From Rhodopirellula sp. P2 (lineage in GTDB: Bacteria; Planctomycetota; Planctomycetia; Pirellulales; Pirellulaceae): a stretch of DNA of 64,000 nucleotides. The notes beneath the pieces were generated by a model. The model was given only the letters and a program-made list of their open reading frames with translations, searched no databases and had not been told where the DNA came from. The stretch is taken from the NCBI RefSeq assembly GCF_028768465.1, contig NZ_CP118225.1:1717001-1781000 (forward strand), written 5' to 3'. How positions within the stretch are numbered: the first letter of the stretch is position 1; every line of letters starts with the position of its first letter. Positions 35,056 through 43,991 of this stretch are shown in pieces. The translations under genes were made by a program, and so were the position numbers.

Positions 35056-36078
35056 ATGCAGATCACCCCACACGGTTGGTTTATGAATTGGTTGCGTTTG
35101 AGTTCGGTTGGCGTTGCTTGGGTAGGTTCGGCTTGGTTGCTTGCGGGGGCCTTGAGTGCTGGCGAACCCAAGGTGTTGACCATCGGCATCGATGGTTTGC
35201 GTCGTGACGCGTTCGTCGCGGCCAAGACGCCTCACTTGGATTCGCTGGCTGAAAACGGCACTCTGTGTCTCGAAACGCGAGTGACCTCGGACGATGTCAC
35301 GGACAGTGACACCGTCAGCGGGCCGGGGTGGACCACGTTTCTAACCGGCGTTTGGGCGGATCGCCACGGTGTCCTCGACAATTCTTTCAAGGGCCGCGAC
35401 GCCCAGGCCGCACCGCATGGTTTTGCCTTGGCAAAGCAAGTCAAACCCAACTTGAGAACCGCGTCGTATCTTTGCTGGACACCATTGAGGTCGCACGTGA
35501 CAACGGATGCCGACATCGATGTCGTTGTCACACCTGGCAAGAATGCCACCGCTTCAACTGTCTGGACAGCAGCGGACCAGTCACTGGCTTGGTCGGCGAT
35601 CCCCGTCTTGCAAAACGATGACGCCGATTGGACGTTCATTTACTTTGGCTCGACGGACGAAACCGGTCACTCCTATGGTTTTCATCCCAGTGTCCCGCCT
35701 TACATGGCCGCCATTGAGAACGTTGACCGGATGGTGGGTGAACTGCTTGAAGCAGTCAAGCAACGAGAAACTTACGCCGCTGAGGACTGGTTGATTCTGG
35801 TGAGCACGGACCATGGAGGCGAAGGAACCGGGCATGGAGGCGGACGCGAAAATCCGAATGTCTACACGGTGCCGATGATCGTCAGTGGAGCTTCTGCCAA
35901 GAAGGGTGCCGAGGTTGAGCGACCTGTTGGATCAGCACTCCCCGCGACAGTGGATTTGGTCGCTCTCGCGTTGACTCACCTGCAGATTCCCATCCAACCA
36001 GAATGGCAACTCGCCGGAAGCGTGGATGGCTGGCTGGAGCCAGCATCCACGGCATCCGAAGCCGATTCCAAACCGTGA
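35056..36078 (+). CDS. Alkaline-phosphatase-superfamily (nucleotide pyrophosphatase/phosphodiesterase-like) enzyme, secreted
   Basis: The 340-aa protein begins with a signal peptide (LSSVGVAWVGSAWLLAGALSAG). The catalytic domain has the metal site VLTIGIDGLRRDAF, the nucleophile Thr expected in SGPGWTTFLTG, FIYFGSTDETGHSYGFHP and LVSTDHGGEGTGHGG. This is the type I phosphodiesterase/nucleotide pyrophosphatase pattern. The substrate may be a nucleotide, phosphonate or lipid phosphoester in the periplasm. The stop lies 1 nt from the stop of the convergent PhoD-like gene. Two phosphatase families side by side suggest phosphate acquisition. Confidence 0.88.
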   Translation: MQITPHGWFMNWLRLSSVGVAWVGSAWLLAGALSAGEPKVLTIGIDGLRRDAFVAAKTPHLDSLAENGTLCLETRVTSDDVTDSDTVSGPGWTTFLTGVWADRHGVLDNSFKGRDAQAAPHGFALAKQVKPNLRTASYLCWTPLRSHVTTDADIDVVVTPGKNATASTVWTAADQSLAWSAIPVLQNDDADWTFIYFGSTDETGHSYGFHPSVPPYMAAIENVDRMVGELLEAVKQRETYAAEDWLILVSTDHGGEGTGHGGGRENPNVYTVPMIVSGASAKKGAEVERPVGSALPATVDLVALALTHLQIPIQPEWQLAGSVDGWLEPASTASEADSKP

Positions 36079-36079
36079 T

Positions 36080-37942
36080 TCACTCCCGCGGTAACGAAAT
36101 GGATTCCGCGTAGGCCAGTTCGCCGGTCCAGCCGTCGTAGTACTGGAACACAACCTGCGGATGCGGGTAGGCGACCAAGCGTTTGTCGCCTTGCTTGACC
36201 GGCATGTTGAAGACATTGTTGACCTGCACCACGCAGAAATGCGGGTACAGCCGTTCCAGTCGTGGCAGGTCGGCCAGCACGTAACTGCTCCAGCGGATGT
36301 CGCATTCACGCGGTCCGAATTGAAACCGTCCCGTTGCGGGGCGATCGCTTTCGTCGAGTTCTGGCACGTGATTGACGCTGTTGTGGGGGCCGCAGCAGAA
36401 TTCCCAGACGTTGTCGGTCACCCGGATCGCGAAGCTGTTGTGCAGGTCGCCGGTCATCACGAAGACCTGTTTGTCCATTTCGTCCCAGGCATCGATCAAC
36501 ATTTCTCGTTCGTCCAGGAAGCCCGTCCAGGCTTCTTCTTTGTTGGCTTCGTCGGCTTCGAATCCACCGGCACCGCTGTGCGGGATCATCATCGGGACGC
36601 TTGAAATCAGAAAGGTGAATTTGGCGTCGCTGGCTTTCATCTCACGCAGCAGCCATTCGCGTTGGTGTTTGCCCAGCATCGAGACGCCCGGTTTGTCTCG
36701 TTGGGAAACATCGTGCATGTCGCGGTCGCCACGGGTGTCAAGCAAGAAGAAGTCGCAGTTGGAGACACTGAATTTGCCATAGCTGCGTTGCCCGATGGAG
36801 TAGCTGACTTGGCCATCGGCTTTGGCGGGCATGTGAAGTCGGACGGTGTGTTCATCGACCACTTCCACGATGTCATAGACATACGAGTTGGCTTCGCCGT
36901 CATCGGTGTCGTAGATCATGTCATTGATGCCCGCGGTGTCCGTTCCCCAGTGCACATGCAGATTCAGCATTTCATTCAGTGGCAACTGACGAAAGTTGGT
37001 TTGGCGATCGACGAGCAGGTCGCTACCGGCGGTCAGTTTGGCGGTCCCGACATGCAAACGTTGTGCGGATTCGACGGGGTTGGCCCAGCCCAGGTAATCG
37101 TTCCAGGCGTAAGTTCCGATGTCGCGGAAGACGGTTCGCCGATGGCGTTTGCCCGCCTCGGAGGCTCCCCAGATGTCGTTGACCAATTCGTGGTCATCGA
37201 ATGTGAACAGCGATGGAACGTTGCGATGCCAAGTCGACAGCGCATGGTTGCGAGTCAGGTAGAGTTTGTAGTTCTCCCAGACACCCGTCACGGTTGGCAT
37301 GGCTGCCACCACTTGCGGGAGTTCGTCGATGCCCTGCGTCAGTCGCCAAGCTTCAGCCGGGTATTCTCGAAGCTCTTCGTAGAGCCAATCCCCGTTCATG
37401 ATGTGAAAGTGGACTTTGTCCGCCCAATCTTGATTGAGGTGTTTGTAGGTGGGGCTGTCGTGTCCGATTCCGTGAAGCGGATTTTGATTGGCACAGGAAC
37501 CAATTTGGAAGCGAAAGTTGAACAGTCCATCCGGGTTGTGTTCGGATTCCGAGCCCGCTTGGTCAGGAAGAGTGCGGAACGTTCCGGGCTCGCCTTGTGG
37601 GCGATCGTTGACATAGATGCGGTAGTGATAACGCGTGTCAGGTTCGAGATCGTTCAGCGTTGCGACGCCCGTGTTGTCATGCTCGATGCGCGTGAGCCCT
37701 GGTTCGCTGATGTGTTCCGAGAGGTCGCCACCATGGTTTTCGGGTGGACGCGTTCCGTAGTGAACGGAGAATTCGCCGGGGTCGGATGTGCGGGCCCAGA
37801 CAGCGACGCTGGTCGATGATGGCCTGCCCAGCATCGGGCCGTGAGTCATGCGGTTGGGGTCACGCTGGGCGGATGCGGTGGAGGGGGCCGCAGCAAGAAC
37901 CACCAGTGCGAGGGTGAGCACTGTCAGGGGAGAACGCATCAT
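36080..37942 (-). CDS. Second PhoD-like phosphatase, Sec-exported
   Basis: The 620-aa product has a Sec-type signal (LTVLTLALVVLAAAPSTASA) rather than a twin-arginine signal. The PhoD-like N-terminal Ig-like domain (GPMLGRPSSTSVAVWART) is followed by the metallophosphatase motifs HIMNGDWLYEE, FTFDDHELVNDIWG, FFLLDTRGDRDM and VMTGDLHNSF. A segment of about 100 residues between FDDHE and FFLLDTR that contains NFRQLPLNEMLNLHVHWG is longer than in the PhoD at 4348. Function is phosphomono- or diester hydrolysis outside the cytoplasm. The loss of the Tat signal suggests different folding or metal loading from the first PhoD. Confidence 0.85.
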   Translation of the reverse strand: MMRSPLTVLTLALVVLAAAPSTASAQRDPNRMTHGPMLGRPSSTSVAVWARTSDPGEFSVHYGTRPPENHGGDLSEHISEPGLTRIEHDNTGVATLNDLEPDTRYHYRIYVNDRPQGEPGTFRTLPDQAGSESEHNPDGLFNFRFQIGSCANQNPLHGIGHDSPTYKHLNQDWADKVHFHIMNGDWLYEELREYPAEAWRLTQGIDELPQVVAAMPTVTGVWENYKLYLTRNHALSTWHRNVPSLFTFDDHELVNDIWGASEAGKRHRRTVFRDIGTYAWNDYLGWANPVESAQRLHVGTAKLTAGSDLLVDRQTNFRQLPLNEMLNLHVHWGTDTAGINDMIYDTDDGEANSYVYDIVEVVDEHTVRLHMPAKADGQVSYSIGQRSYGKFSVSNCDFFLLDTRGDRDMHDVSQRDKPGVSMLGKHQREWLLREMKASDAKFTFLISSVPMMIPHSGAGGFEADEANKEEAWTGFLDEREMLIDAWDEMDKQVFVMTGDLHNSFAIRVTDNVWEFCCGPHNSVNHVPELDESDRPATGRFQFGPRECDIRWSSYVLADLPRLERLYPHFCVVQVNNVFNMPVKQGDKRLVAYPHPQVVFQYYDGWTGELAYAESISLPRE

Positions 37943-38017
37943 GGGGCATCACGTGTCGATGGGACCAGGGGAAAGGTGGGGGCCCCAGTGTACCTGCCGG
38001 ATGCGCGGCCCGTGTTT

Positions 38018-39013
38018 CTAAGGGCAATTCTCGTGGATCAGATTGCCCTCGGAATCGTGGCAGTCGGACGTCGCCGCAAATTCGAACTCCAGGGTGGAGT
38101 GGCGAATGTTGTGTTTGTCGATCAGATACGTCTTGATGAGACGTTTGATCGGCTCAAGGTCTTCGTACCGAGTCGGTTCAATCACCACATGAGCTTCCAG
38201 GGCCCGATGCAATTCGTCCAATTCCCAGAGGTGCACGTGGTGGATTCCGGACACGCCATCGATCTTGTCGAGGTCCGCGATCATTTCATCAAAATGGAAA
38301 TTCGCGGGGGCGCCTTCCATCAAAATGCGAGCGGCCTCCGGGAGCATTTGTGCAACTTGATAGAGGATGTAGGCAGCAATCAACAGGGTCAAAAAGGCAT
38401 CCACCCAAAGCCAGTCCAGGTAAATGACCGCGGCGGCACCGATCAAAACGGCCACGCTGCCAGCGGCATCCACCAGGTTGTGAATGAAGGCGGCTCGGAC
38501 GTTCAGCGAGCCCTTGCTCATCGCCCACAGCAGAAAGGCCGTTCCGAGGTCGACAACCAATGCGATTCCTGCGGCAGCCGCCATCAACCAACCAATGATT
38601 GGCTGCGGGTCGAAGAACCGATGAATGGCTTCGTAAATCAAGTAGCAGCCGACCACCGCCAACAGCGTGAGGTTGATCGTGGCCCCGATCAGTTCGGCGC
38701 GGCGGTAGCCAAACGTGTATCGCTGGTTGGCTTTTTTGCGAGCGATTCGCCGGGCGATGTAGGCGATCAGCAGTGAGTTGGCATCGCTGAAATTGTGAGC
38801 CGCGTCGGACAGCAACGCGACGCTGCCCGAGATGATTCCCGCGATCACCTGGGCGACCGTCAAGAATTGATTCAGCAGCACCGACCAGAGCAATCTTGCG
38901 TCGCTGACGGTGTCGAACTGGCCGGCGGAGGTCAGCCCGTGATGGTGCAAGCTTCCACAGCTTTCGGGTTCACCAGCCGAGTCGCCCGAATGATCGTGGT
39001 CACAACTTCCCAT
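38018..39013 (-). CDS. Cation diffusion facilitator (zinc/cobalt efflux)
   Basis: The 331-aa CDF transporter exports divalent metal ions by proton exchange. The N-terminus has a His/Asp-rich metal-binding tail ([14 protein letters not shown]). Six membrane helices contain the transport-site motifs [10 protein letters not shown] in helix 2 and [10 protein letters not shown] in helix 5. A C-terminal cytoplasmic domain ends with Cys/His residues ([15 protein letters not shown]). The ZIP gene lies 23 nt upstream on the same strand, so one transcript probably carries both a metal importer and an exporter. Zinc is the most likely ion, but cobalt or cadmium cannot be excluded. Confidence 0.92.
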   Translation of the reverse strand: MGSCDHDHSGDSAGEPESCGSLHHHGLTSAGQFDTVSDARLLWSVLLNQFLTVAQVIAGIISGSVALLSDAAHNFSDANSLLIAYIARRIARKKANQRYTFGYRRAELIGATINLTLLAVVGCYLIYEAIHRFFDPQPIIGWLMAAAAGIALVVDLGTAFLLWAMSKGSLNVRAAFIHNLVDAAGSVAVLIGAAAVIYLDWLWVDAFLTLLIAAYILYQVAQMLPEAARILMEGAPANFHFDEMIADLDKIDGVSGIHHVHLWELDELHRALEAHVVIEPTRYEDLEPIKRLIKTYLIDKHNIRHSTLEFEFAATSDCHDSEGNLIHENCP

Positions 39014-39036
39014 GAGAATCGTTCTGGGTCAGTGGG

Positions 39037-39996
39037 TTAGGGATTCACGCTGGTGATGCTGGTCAAAGCAGCCGGTTTCTCCAGCGGAGCCATGGAATGA
39101 CTGTGACCTGGCAGGCTTTCGATTCCAACGGCCAAGGCGACACCCAACAGCAACGCGGTGGTCAGTTTCAGCCGATCGTGGTCATGAAAAGCGACCTCCG
39201 GAAGCAAGTCGGAGAGCGAGATGCAGATGAAGAACCCGGCCGAGAGAGCCAGTCCCCACCCGAGCAGCACATCGGTGTTCGCGAACTGTGTGGCACCAAA
39301 GTAAAACGCGATCGCACCGATCGGGCAGGCCATGGAGAAGGTCAGGTTCACCATCGTTCGTTGAGCCGATGTCCACCCGCCTTTGCTCATCACCGATGTG
39401 ATCGCGAAGGCATCCAGTGGCTTGTGAAGTGCGACGGCGAGGAAGGTTCCCAGGCCAGCGAGTCCAAGCCACGGCGAATGTTGGGATTCCGCAGCGATGC
39501 TGGCGGCCAAAGCCACTCCGTCCATCAATGTATGCAGGCCCAGGCCAAATAGCATGCCGAGCCAACCCAGCGGTTTGCTGCTGACGCGTTTGGCATTGGA
39601 ATGGGCGTGGTCGTGATGGTGGCCGTGTCCCTCGTCCCCGTGCCCTTCATGGCTGTGTTCATGAGCGTGATCGTCGTGATGTCCATGGGCATGATGGTGA
39701 TCGTGCGATTCTCCGTGCCCATGCACATGCGTGTGGAACGTTCGAAGCAGGATGAACATCGTGATGATGCCAACCAAGACGCCTCCACAGGCCTGGGACG
39801 CGGAGCTGATTTTGTGCAGCGAATGCGGCAACAGGTGCAGCATCGCGATGCCCAGCATCAAACCAGCCACAAAGCTCATCAACAACTGGGTGCGGAGGTG
39901 AGTCATCCGTACCAAGGATGGCAACCAGCCACCACTGACCGAGGCCGTGATGATCAGCACACAGTACACCGCGAGCAGGGATTCGGGGACAAACAA
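39037..39996 (-). CDS. ZIP-family metal transporter
   Basis: The 319-aa protein has eight likely membrane helices. The long His-rich cytoplasmic loop between helices 3 and 4 has more than twenty histidines in HGHGESHDHHHAHGHHDD and the stretch after it. The helix 4 and 5 metal-site motifs are LHTLMDGVALAAS and ALHKPLDAFAI. ZIP proteins move Zn(II) or Fe(II) toward the cytoplasm. The gene precedes the CDF exporter by 23 nt and follows the ABC permease gene by 39 nt. The His-rich loop is commonly a metal sensor or store. Confidence 0.9.
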   Translation of the reverse strand: MFVPESLLAVYCVLIITASVSGGWLPSLVRMTHLRTQLLMSFVAGLMLGIAMLHLLPHSLHKISSASQACGGVLVGIITMFILLRTFHTHVHGHGESHDHHHAHGHHDDHAHEHSHEGHGDEGHGHHHDHAHSNAKRVSSKPLGWLGMLFGLGLHTLMDGVALAASIAAESQHSPWLGLAGLGTFLAVALHKPLDAFAITSVMSKGGWTSAQRTMVNLTFSMACPIGAIAFYFGATQFANTDVLLGWGLALSAGFFICISLSDLLPEVAFHDHDRLKLTTALLLGVALAVGIESLPGHSHSMAPLEKPAALTSITSVNP

Positions 39997-40035
39997 GGCA
40001 ATGGCCGAAGCAGGGTACGGACGCGGCGAAACGTT

Positions 40036-41622
40036 TCAATCTACGCCTTTGCTTGAACGACGCAAGTGGAGTCGCGCGGCCAGGATCGCTCCGCACAGCA
40101 GGATCACCATCCCCGTGTGAACCATTGCCAAGGATGCCTCCTGGTACCGAGCTCCGCTGTGCAGCAGCCCAAACAGCCGGGTGCCGGTCGTGGTCACGCC
40201 AGGCGGCAAGGCTGGCATGGCGGCAGGGACGTCTCCTGCCGAGACGATTGCCACGGCCAAGGCCGCCACGCTTAGCCCGCGTCGCAGCAAAGGGAGCTCG
40301 AGGTGCCACCATCGCCAAGCGACGGATCCATCCATCCGTCCGGACAGCCAGGTCGCATCGTCAATGCCCCCGTAGGCGTTTCGCAAAATGGCATAGGCCA
40401 CCAACACGCTTCGCACGCCAACCGCGATCAGAGTGGGGACCAGCGTGTGGGTTGCCAGCCAATCCAGTCCCGGAAACGGCAGGCGAAAGATGGCCGCGAC
40501 GGTCATGCCGATCACCGGTCCTGGCACCAAAAATAGCATCGTCCCCAGAACGTCGATGACCACGCCGGCCGCGTTGGATGAACGCGCCCAGCGAGCCAGT
40601 CCGATTGCGATGGGGAGCGTCCAGAGGATCGAGAACAGGGCGAGCTGAATCGTCCAGACGATTTCGTCTTGAAACAATCGCGGGGCTTCGGTGATCGCTC
40701 GAATGGACGCTTGCCATTGAAAGGTGGCTTGCCGTTGTCCGTCGACCACTTCAACGGTGTGCCCCGTTTGAACGACCAATCCAGCGAGCGGAAGCAACAG
40801 CAGCAACGTGCAGATCGTCACCCCGACGCAAGCGATGGCGTGCATTCCTGGTGTGGTCGTGCTTTCCCAGGCAGCACTCTTGGAACGGGGTGGCGCGGTG
40901 GTTGATTCCAGTTCTCCGTGGGAAGCAACGTTCCAGCGGCGACGTCGCAACCAAAACCAAAGCAGCGCTGGGACGCCACCGACCACCATCGGAACCAACG
41001 TGGACACCAGCACCGAGGTCGTGTTGGGATCCACGGAGTAGAACAGGTAGAACTGATCCGCCACGGTTCGGACACTGTGCAAATCCGCGACGCTCATTTC
41101 GGTGGATGCAAGCACCATCACGGCGATGACCGAGGCGACGATCCAGGGCAGCGCGATCGGCAAGCGGACACGCCACCAACTCTGGTTGGGCGAGAAGTCC
41201 AAGCTGGCCTGTTGAATTGCGACGGGAGAGATGCGACGGGTCGCCCAGACGGTTGCCAGCGACACCAACGCGACGCCGTGCATCCCATGGATCCATCCGA
41301 CCCAGCCCAGGTTGCCTCCCGTCATGGTTGTGACCAACCATCCAAATTTTCCAGCGGTGGATTCCCAGGCTGCCGCCAGCAAGATCAAGGGCATGGCCAA
41401 GGTCACGAACGCGAAGAATGTCCAGGTTCGAACCAGCCAGTGATTGGGCCGCAATTGGCTGACGAAAAATGCCGTTGGCACTCCGATCAAAATCGCGATT
41501 CCGGCCGACACCAGCATCAGTTCGATCGTCGTCGCGATCGCGGTTGCCCAATCGTCGGCAAAACTCGGATCGGGCGTGGACAATCCGGGCGGAACCAACG
41601 CTGCGAGCGGAATATTGGGCAT
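40036..41622 (-). CDS. Double-domain ABC transporter permease (FbpB/ThiP-like)
   Basis: From ATG 41622 (MPNIPLAALVPPG) the protein is 528 aa; ATG 41709 would add 29 residues. It fuses two permease domains, each with about six helices and an EAA-like loop (QASLDFSPNQSWWRVRLP in the first half, DGSVAWRWWHLELPLLRRG in the second). This is the layout of iron(III), thiamine and related type I importers. No ATPase or solute-binding protein is adjacent, so the partners must be encoded elsewhere. Position directly upstream of ZIP and CDF genes suggests a metal substrate, by inference. It is divergent from the UbiB gene with a 95-nt spacer. Confidence 0.82.
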   Translation of the reverse strand: MPNIPLAALVPPGLSTPDPSFADDWATAIATTIELMLVSAGIAILIGVPTAFFVSQLRPNHWLVRTWTFFAFVTLAMPLILLAAAWESTAGKFGWLVTTMTGGNLGWVGWIHGMHGVALVSLATVWATRRISPVAIQQASLDFSPNQSWWRVRLPIALPWIVASVIAVMVLASTEMSVADLHSVRTVADQFYLFYSVDPNTTSVLVSTLVPMVVGGVPALLWFWLRRRRWNVASHGELESTTAPPRSKSAAWESTTTPGMHAIACVGVTICTLLLLLPLAGLVVQTGHTVEVVDGQRQATFQWQASIRAITEAPRLFQDEIVWTIQLALFSILWTLPIAIGLARWARSSNAAGVVIDVLGTMLFLVPGPVIGMTVAAIFRLPFPGLDWLATHTLVPTLIAVGVRSVLVAYAILRNAYGGIDDATWLSGRMDGSVAWRWWHLELPLLRRGLSVAALAVAIVSAGDVPAAMPALPPGVTTTGTRLFGLLHSGARYQEASLAMVHTGMVILLCGAILAARLHLRRSSKGVD

Positions 41623-41717
41623 AAAGAGAAGGTTTTCGAGGCCGAAAGTTCGTCCTGCTCGACGATTTGCCAAGCTTGCGATCACAATGGTGCGACCAAC
41701 CACCTCCACGGAAACTC

Positions 41718-43424
41718 ATGAAGCTGACATCGATCCCCCAGTTGTACCGCAATCTGCGTCGAGGACGCGAGATCCTGAGGGTGCTGCGCCGGTACGGGTT
41801 GGCGGATTGGATCAGTCGCACGAGGCGGTTGCCGCTGCAGAACTGGATCAAAGATCGCTCGGGCGTTCCCCTGACCCAGTACACGCGGTCGCAGCGGATT
41901 CGGATGGCGATCACTGAGTTGGGGCCCACGTTCATCAAAGTCGGCCAGGTCCTGGCGGCTCGCCCTGACCTCGTCGGCAACGAAATCGCCGAGGAACTGA
42001 AGCAGCTTCGCAACGAAGTTTCGCCCGACAGCATGGAAGTCGTCGAAGCAACGCTCGCAGAAGAGCTCGGCCCGAACTTCCGCAAGCACTTCCGGCACAT
42101 CGAACCGGTGCCGCTGGCAACGGCATCGATCGGACAAGTCCACCGGGCGGAGTTGATGGACGGGCAACGGGTGGTCTTGAAGGTCCAGCGTCGCGGCATC
42201 GAAAAGATGATGCGCGAGGACCTGGATGTTCTCGAGGGCTTGGCGCAGTGGGCGGATCACGTCGAGGCACTCGCGATCTGGGGACCCTCGGACATGGTTC
42301 GGCAACTGATGCCGATGATCCTTCGCGAACTCGACTTCAACCGTGAACGCAGCAACCTGAAGCAGTTCGCTCAGATTCTGGAAGCGGACAAAGCCGAGAT
42401 TGTCATTCCATCCGTGCTGGACCCATTGTGCACGCGTCGCGTCTTGGTCATGGAAGAGATGATCGGCGAACCGCTGGCGAAAATCTTTGAGCGAGATGAT
42501 CGCGAGGTGACGGAAGAGTCAACCGAGATGACGCGAGCGGACTTGCCGCCGGAGTTGGGCCGAACGCTGGCTCGAACCTATTTGCGAATGGTGTTCGAGG
42601 ACGGATTCTTCCACGCCGACCCGCACCCGGGCAACTTGTTCTGCTTGCGAGACGGTCGCTTGGCGATTCTCGACTTCGGCATGACGGGACGCATCGACGA
42701 ATCGATGCGTGAGTCGATCGAAGAAATGCTGGCGGCGATCAACTCCGGCGATAGTCGACGACTGACACGTTTGATTCGCCGGGTGGGCAACCCTCGAGTG
42801 GACCTGGATCAGTCCGCTTTGGAAATCGACGTGGCCGATTTCATCGACACGTACGGTCGTCAATCACTCGACCGTTTTGATCTGGCTGGGGCTTTGAACC
42901 AGCTCAGCGAGATTCTTCATCGGCATGGAATCGGCTTGCCCAACCAGTCCGCACTGCTGTTGAAAATGCTGATCTCGCTGGAGGGAACCTTGCGAGAGAT
43001 GGGCGTCGGGTTTGATTCGCTTGATATCGTTCGCTCGTACCTTCGACGGGTGATGATCCGCCGCTTGACTCCCGCACGGCGGATTCGGCAAGCCCGGCGG
43101 ATTTATCTGGAGAGCGAAGCGTTCATGGAGAACGCGCCCGAACAGTTGCTGTCGCTGATGAACCAAGCTCGACTGGGGCAGTTGCAAATCCGCTTGGAAC
43201 CCAAACGCTTTGCCCCCGTGGTCAACCGCTTGGTGGTGGGACTGATGACCAGCGCGGTGTTCTTGGGGTCCGCGTTGATGCTGTCCTATGAAGTCTCACC
43301 GGTCCTGTTCCCCGATCAACCGATGTTCGGGATTCAGCGGGTCAGCATTCTCGGTTTGCTCGGATTGATCGCCAGTTTCAGCGTGATGGTCGCCCTGTGC
43401 CTGGCGATTTTGCGAAGCGAGTAG
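41718..43424 (+). CDS. UbiB/ABC1/AarF-family atypical kinase
   Basis: The 568-aa product has the UbiB family hallmarks in order: the KxGQ-type segment FIKVGQVLAARPDL, the Ala-rich nucleotide loop PLATASIGQVHRA, ILRELDFNRERSN, the catalytic HADPHPGN and the metal-binding LDFG. Two hydrophobic helices at the C-terminus (LMTSAVFLGSALMLSYEV and a final pair) anchor it in the membrane. These kinases are needed for quinone or lipid homeostasis, probably using ATPase activity. ATG 41718 is preferred over 41667 because it begins at the conserved N-terminal helix (MKLTSIPQLYRNLRRG). No quinone gene is adjacent. Confidence 0.9.
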   Translation: MKLTSIPQLYRNLRRGREILRVLRRYGLADWISRTRRLPLQNWIKDRSGVPLTQYTRSQRIRMAITELGPTFIKVGQVLAARPDLVGNEIAEELKQLRNEVSPDSMEVVEATLAEELGPNFRKHFRHIEPVPLATASIGQVHRAELMDGQRVVLKVQRRGIEKMMREDLDVLEGLAQWADHVEALAIWGPSDMVRQLMPMILRELDFNRERSNLKQFAQILEADKAEIVIPSVLDPLCTRRVLVMEEMIGEPLAKIFERDDREVTEESTEMTRADLPPELGRTLARTYLRMVFEDGFFHADPHPGNLFCLRDGRLAILDFGMTGRIDESMRESIEEMLAAINSGDSRRLTRLIRRVGNPRVDLDQSALEIDVADFIDTYGRQSLDRFDLAGALNQLSEILHRHGIGLPNQSALLLKMLISLEGTLREMGVGFDSLDIVRSYLRRVMIRRLTPARRIRQARRIYLESEAFMENAPEQLLSLMNQARLGQLQIRLEPKRFAPVVNRLVVGLMTSAVFLGSALMLSYEVSPVLFPDQPMFGIQRVSILGLLGLIASFSVMVALCLAILRSE

Positions 43425-43488
43425 GCAGGCCACCTCGCCCAAAAAAGACTTGGCGGATTTTTCGCGAAGAATCTGGAAGGGTTAGGCT

Positions 43489-43948
43489 CTAGGCAGGTAC
43501 GCAGGTGTCATCGGGGAGATGAGCCGTTTGGCGTTCGCCACGGTTCCCACGCACAACCGGGGTTATTGCTGGACTTTTTAAACTGGAGGTTTGACACGGA
43601 AAATGCGGCATTCGTTTTTGTTCTGTCCTACGCCCCAACGGGGCAGCTCTAAGATAGCCCCAGGCATCGCCTGGGGTTTCGTTACGGAGACTCCGATTCG
43701 AGCCCCAACGGGGGCGGCCCTAAGAAGGACTCCCCGAAACCCGCTAGGACCGCCCCCTTTGGGGCTTTGCAATCTTGGTCTCGGAATAACCCAGGGCGTT
43801 GCCCTGGGCTGGCATAGGGCTGCCCCGTTGGGGCGAAGTCGTGAAACAAAACCTGCGAAAGTTGAATCCGCTGCAACAACAACTTTTTGAAAGCCTAGGC
43901 GAACGCCAAACGGCATACTTACCCAAAGACTCCTGACTACCTGCTTAG
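43489..43948. repeat. Family A palindromic element split by another sequence (A3)
   Basis: The left end (43489-43563) matches the reversed right half of copy A1 almost base for base, from CTAGGCAGGTACGCAGGTGT through CACGGTTCCCACGCACAACC. The right end (43898-43948) is GGCGAACGCCAAACGGCATA through CTACCTGCTTAG, the inverted partner. About 330 nt of unrelated sequence, including element B, lies between them. The outer arms thus still pair although the original centre is displaced. Confidence 0.75.
43631..43835. repeat. Family B palindromic element inside A3
   Basis: The outer arms are a perfect 16-bp inverted repeat, CGCCCCAACGGGGCAG (43631-43646) and CTGCCCCGTTGGGGCG (43820-43835). Internal hairpins include CCCCAGGC-ATC-GCCTGGGG (43658-43676), CCCAGGGC-GTT-GCCCTGGG (43790-43808) and a central imperfect pair built on GCCCCAACGGGGGCGG. 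The structure folds back on itself over its whole 205 nt. No gene is encoded. Confidence 0.8.
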
Positions 43949-43991
43949 GTTAAGAAATTCCATTCACCAACGTTGACTTTGAGGCGAACTG

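Larger units (their letters stand above)
43425..43991. other. Spacer containing nested palindromic elements
   Basis: The whole 567-nt spacer is non-coding. It consists largely of a family A element split by a family B palindrome, described separately. Open frames through it on both strands are produced by the repeats. Confidence 0.7.

Noticed and set aside
43591..43890. Open frames on both strands in the spacer after the UbiB gene
   Set aside because: They span the family B palindrome and its Pro/Gly-rich reading is produced by GCCCC/GGGGC repeats.
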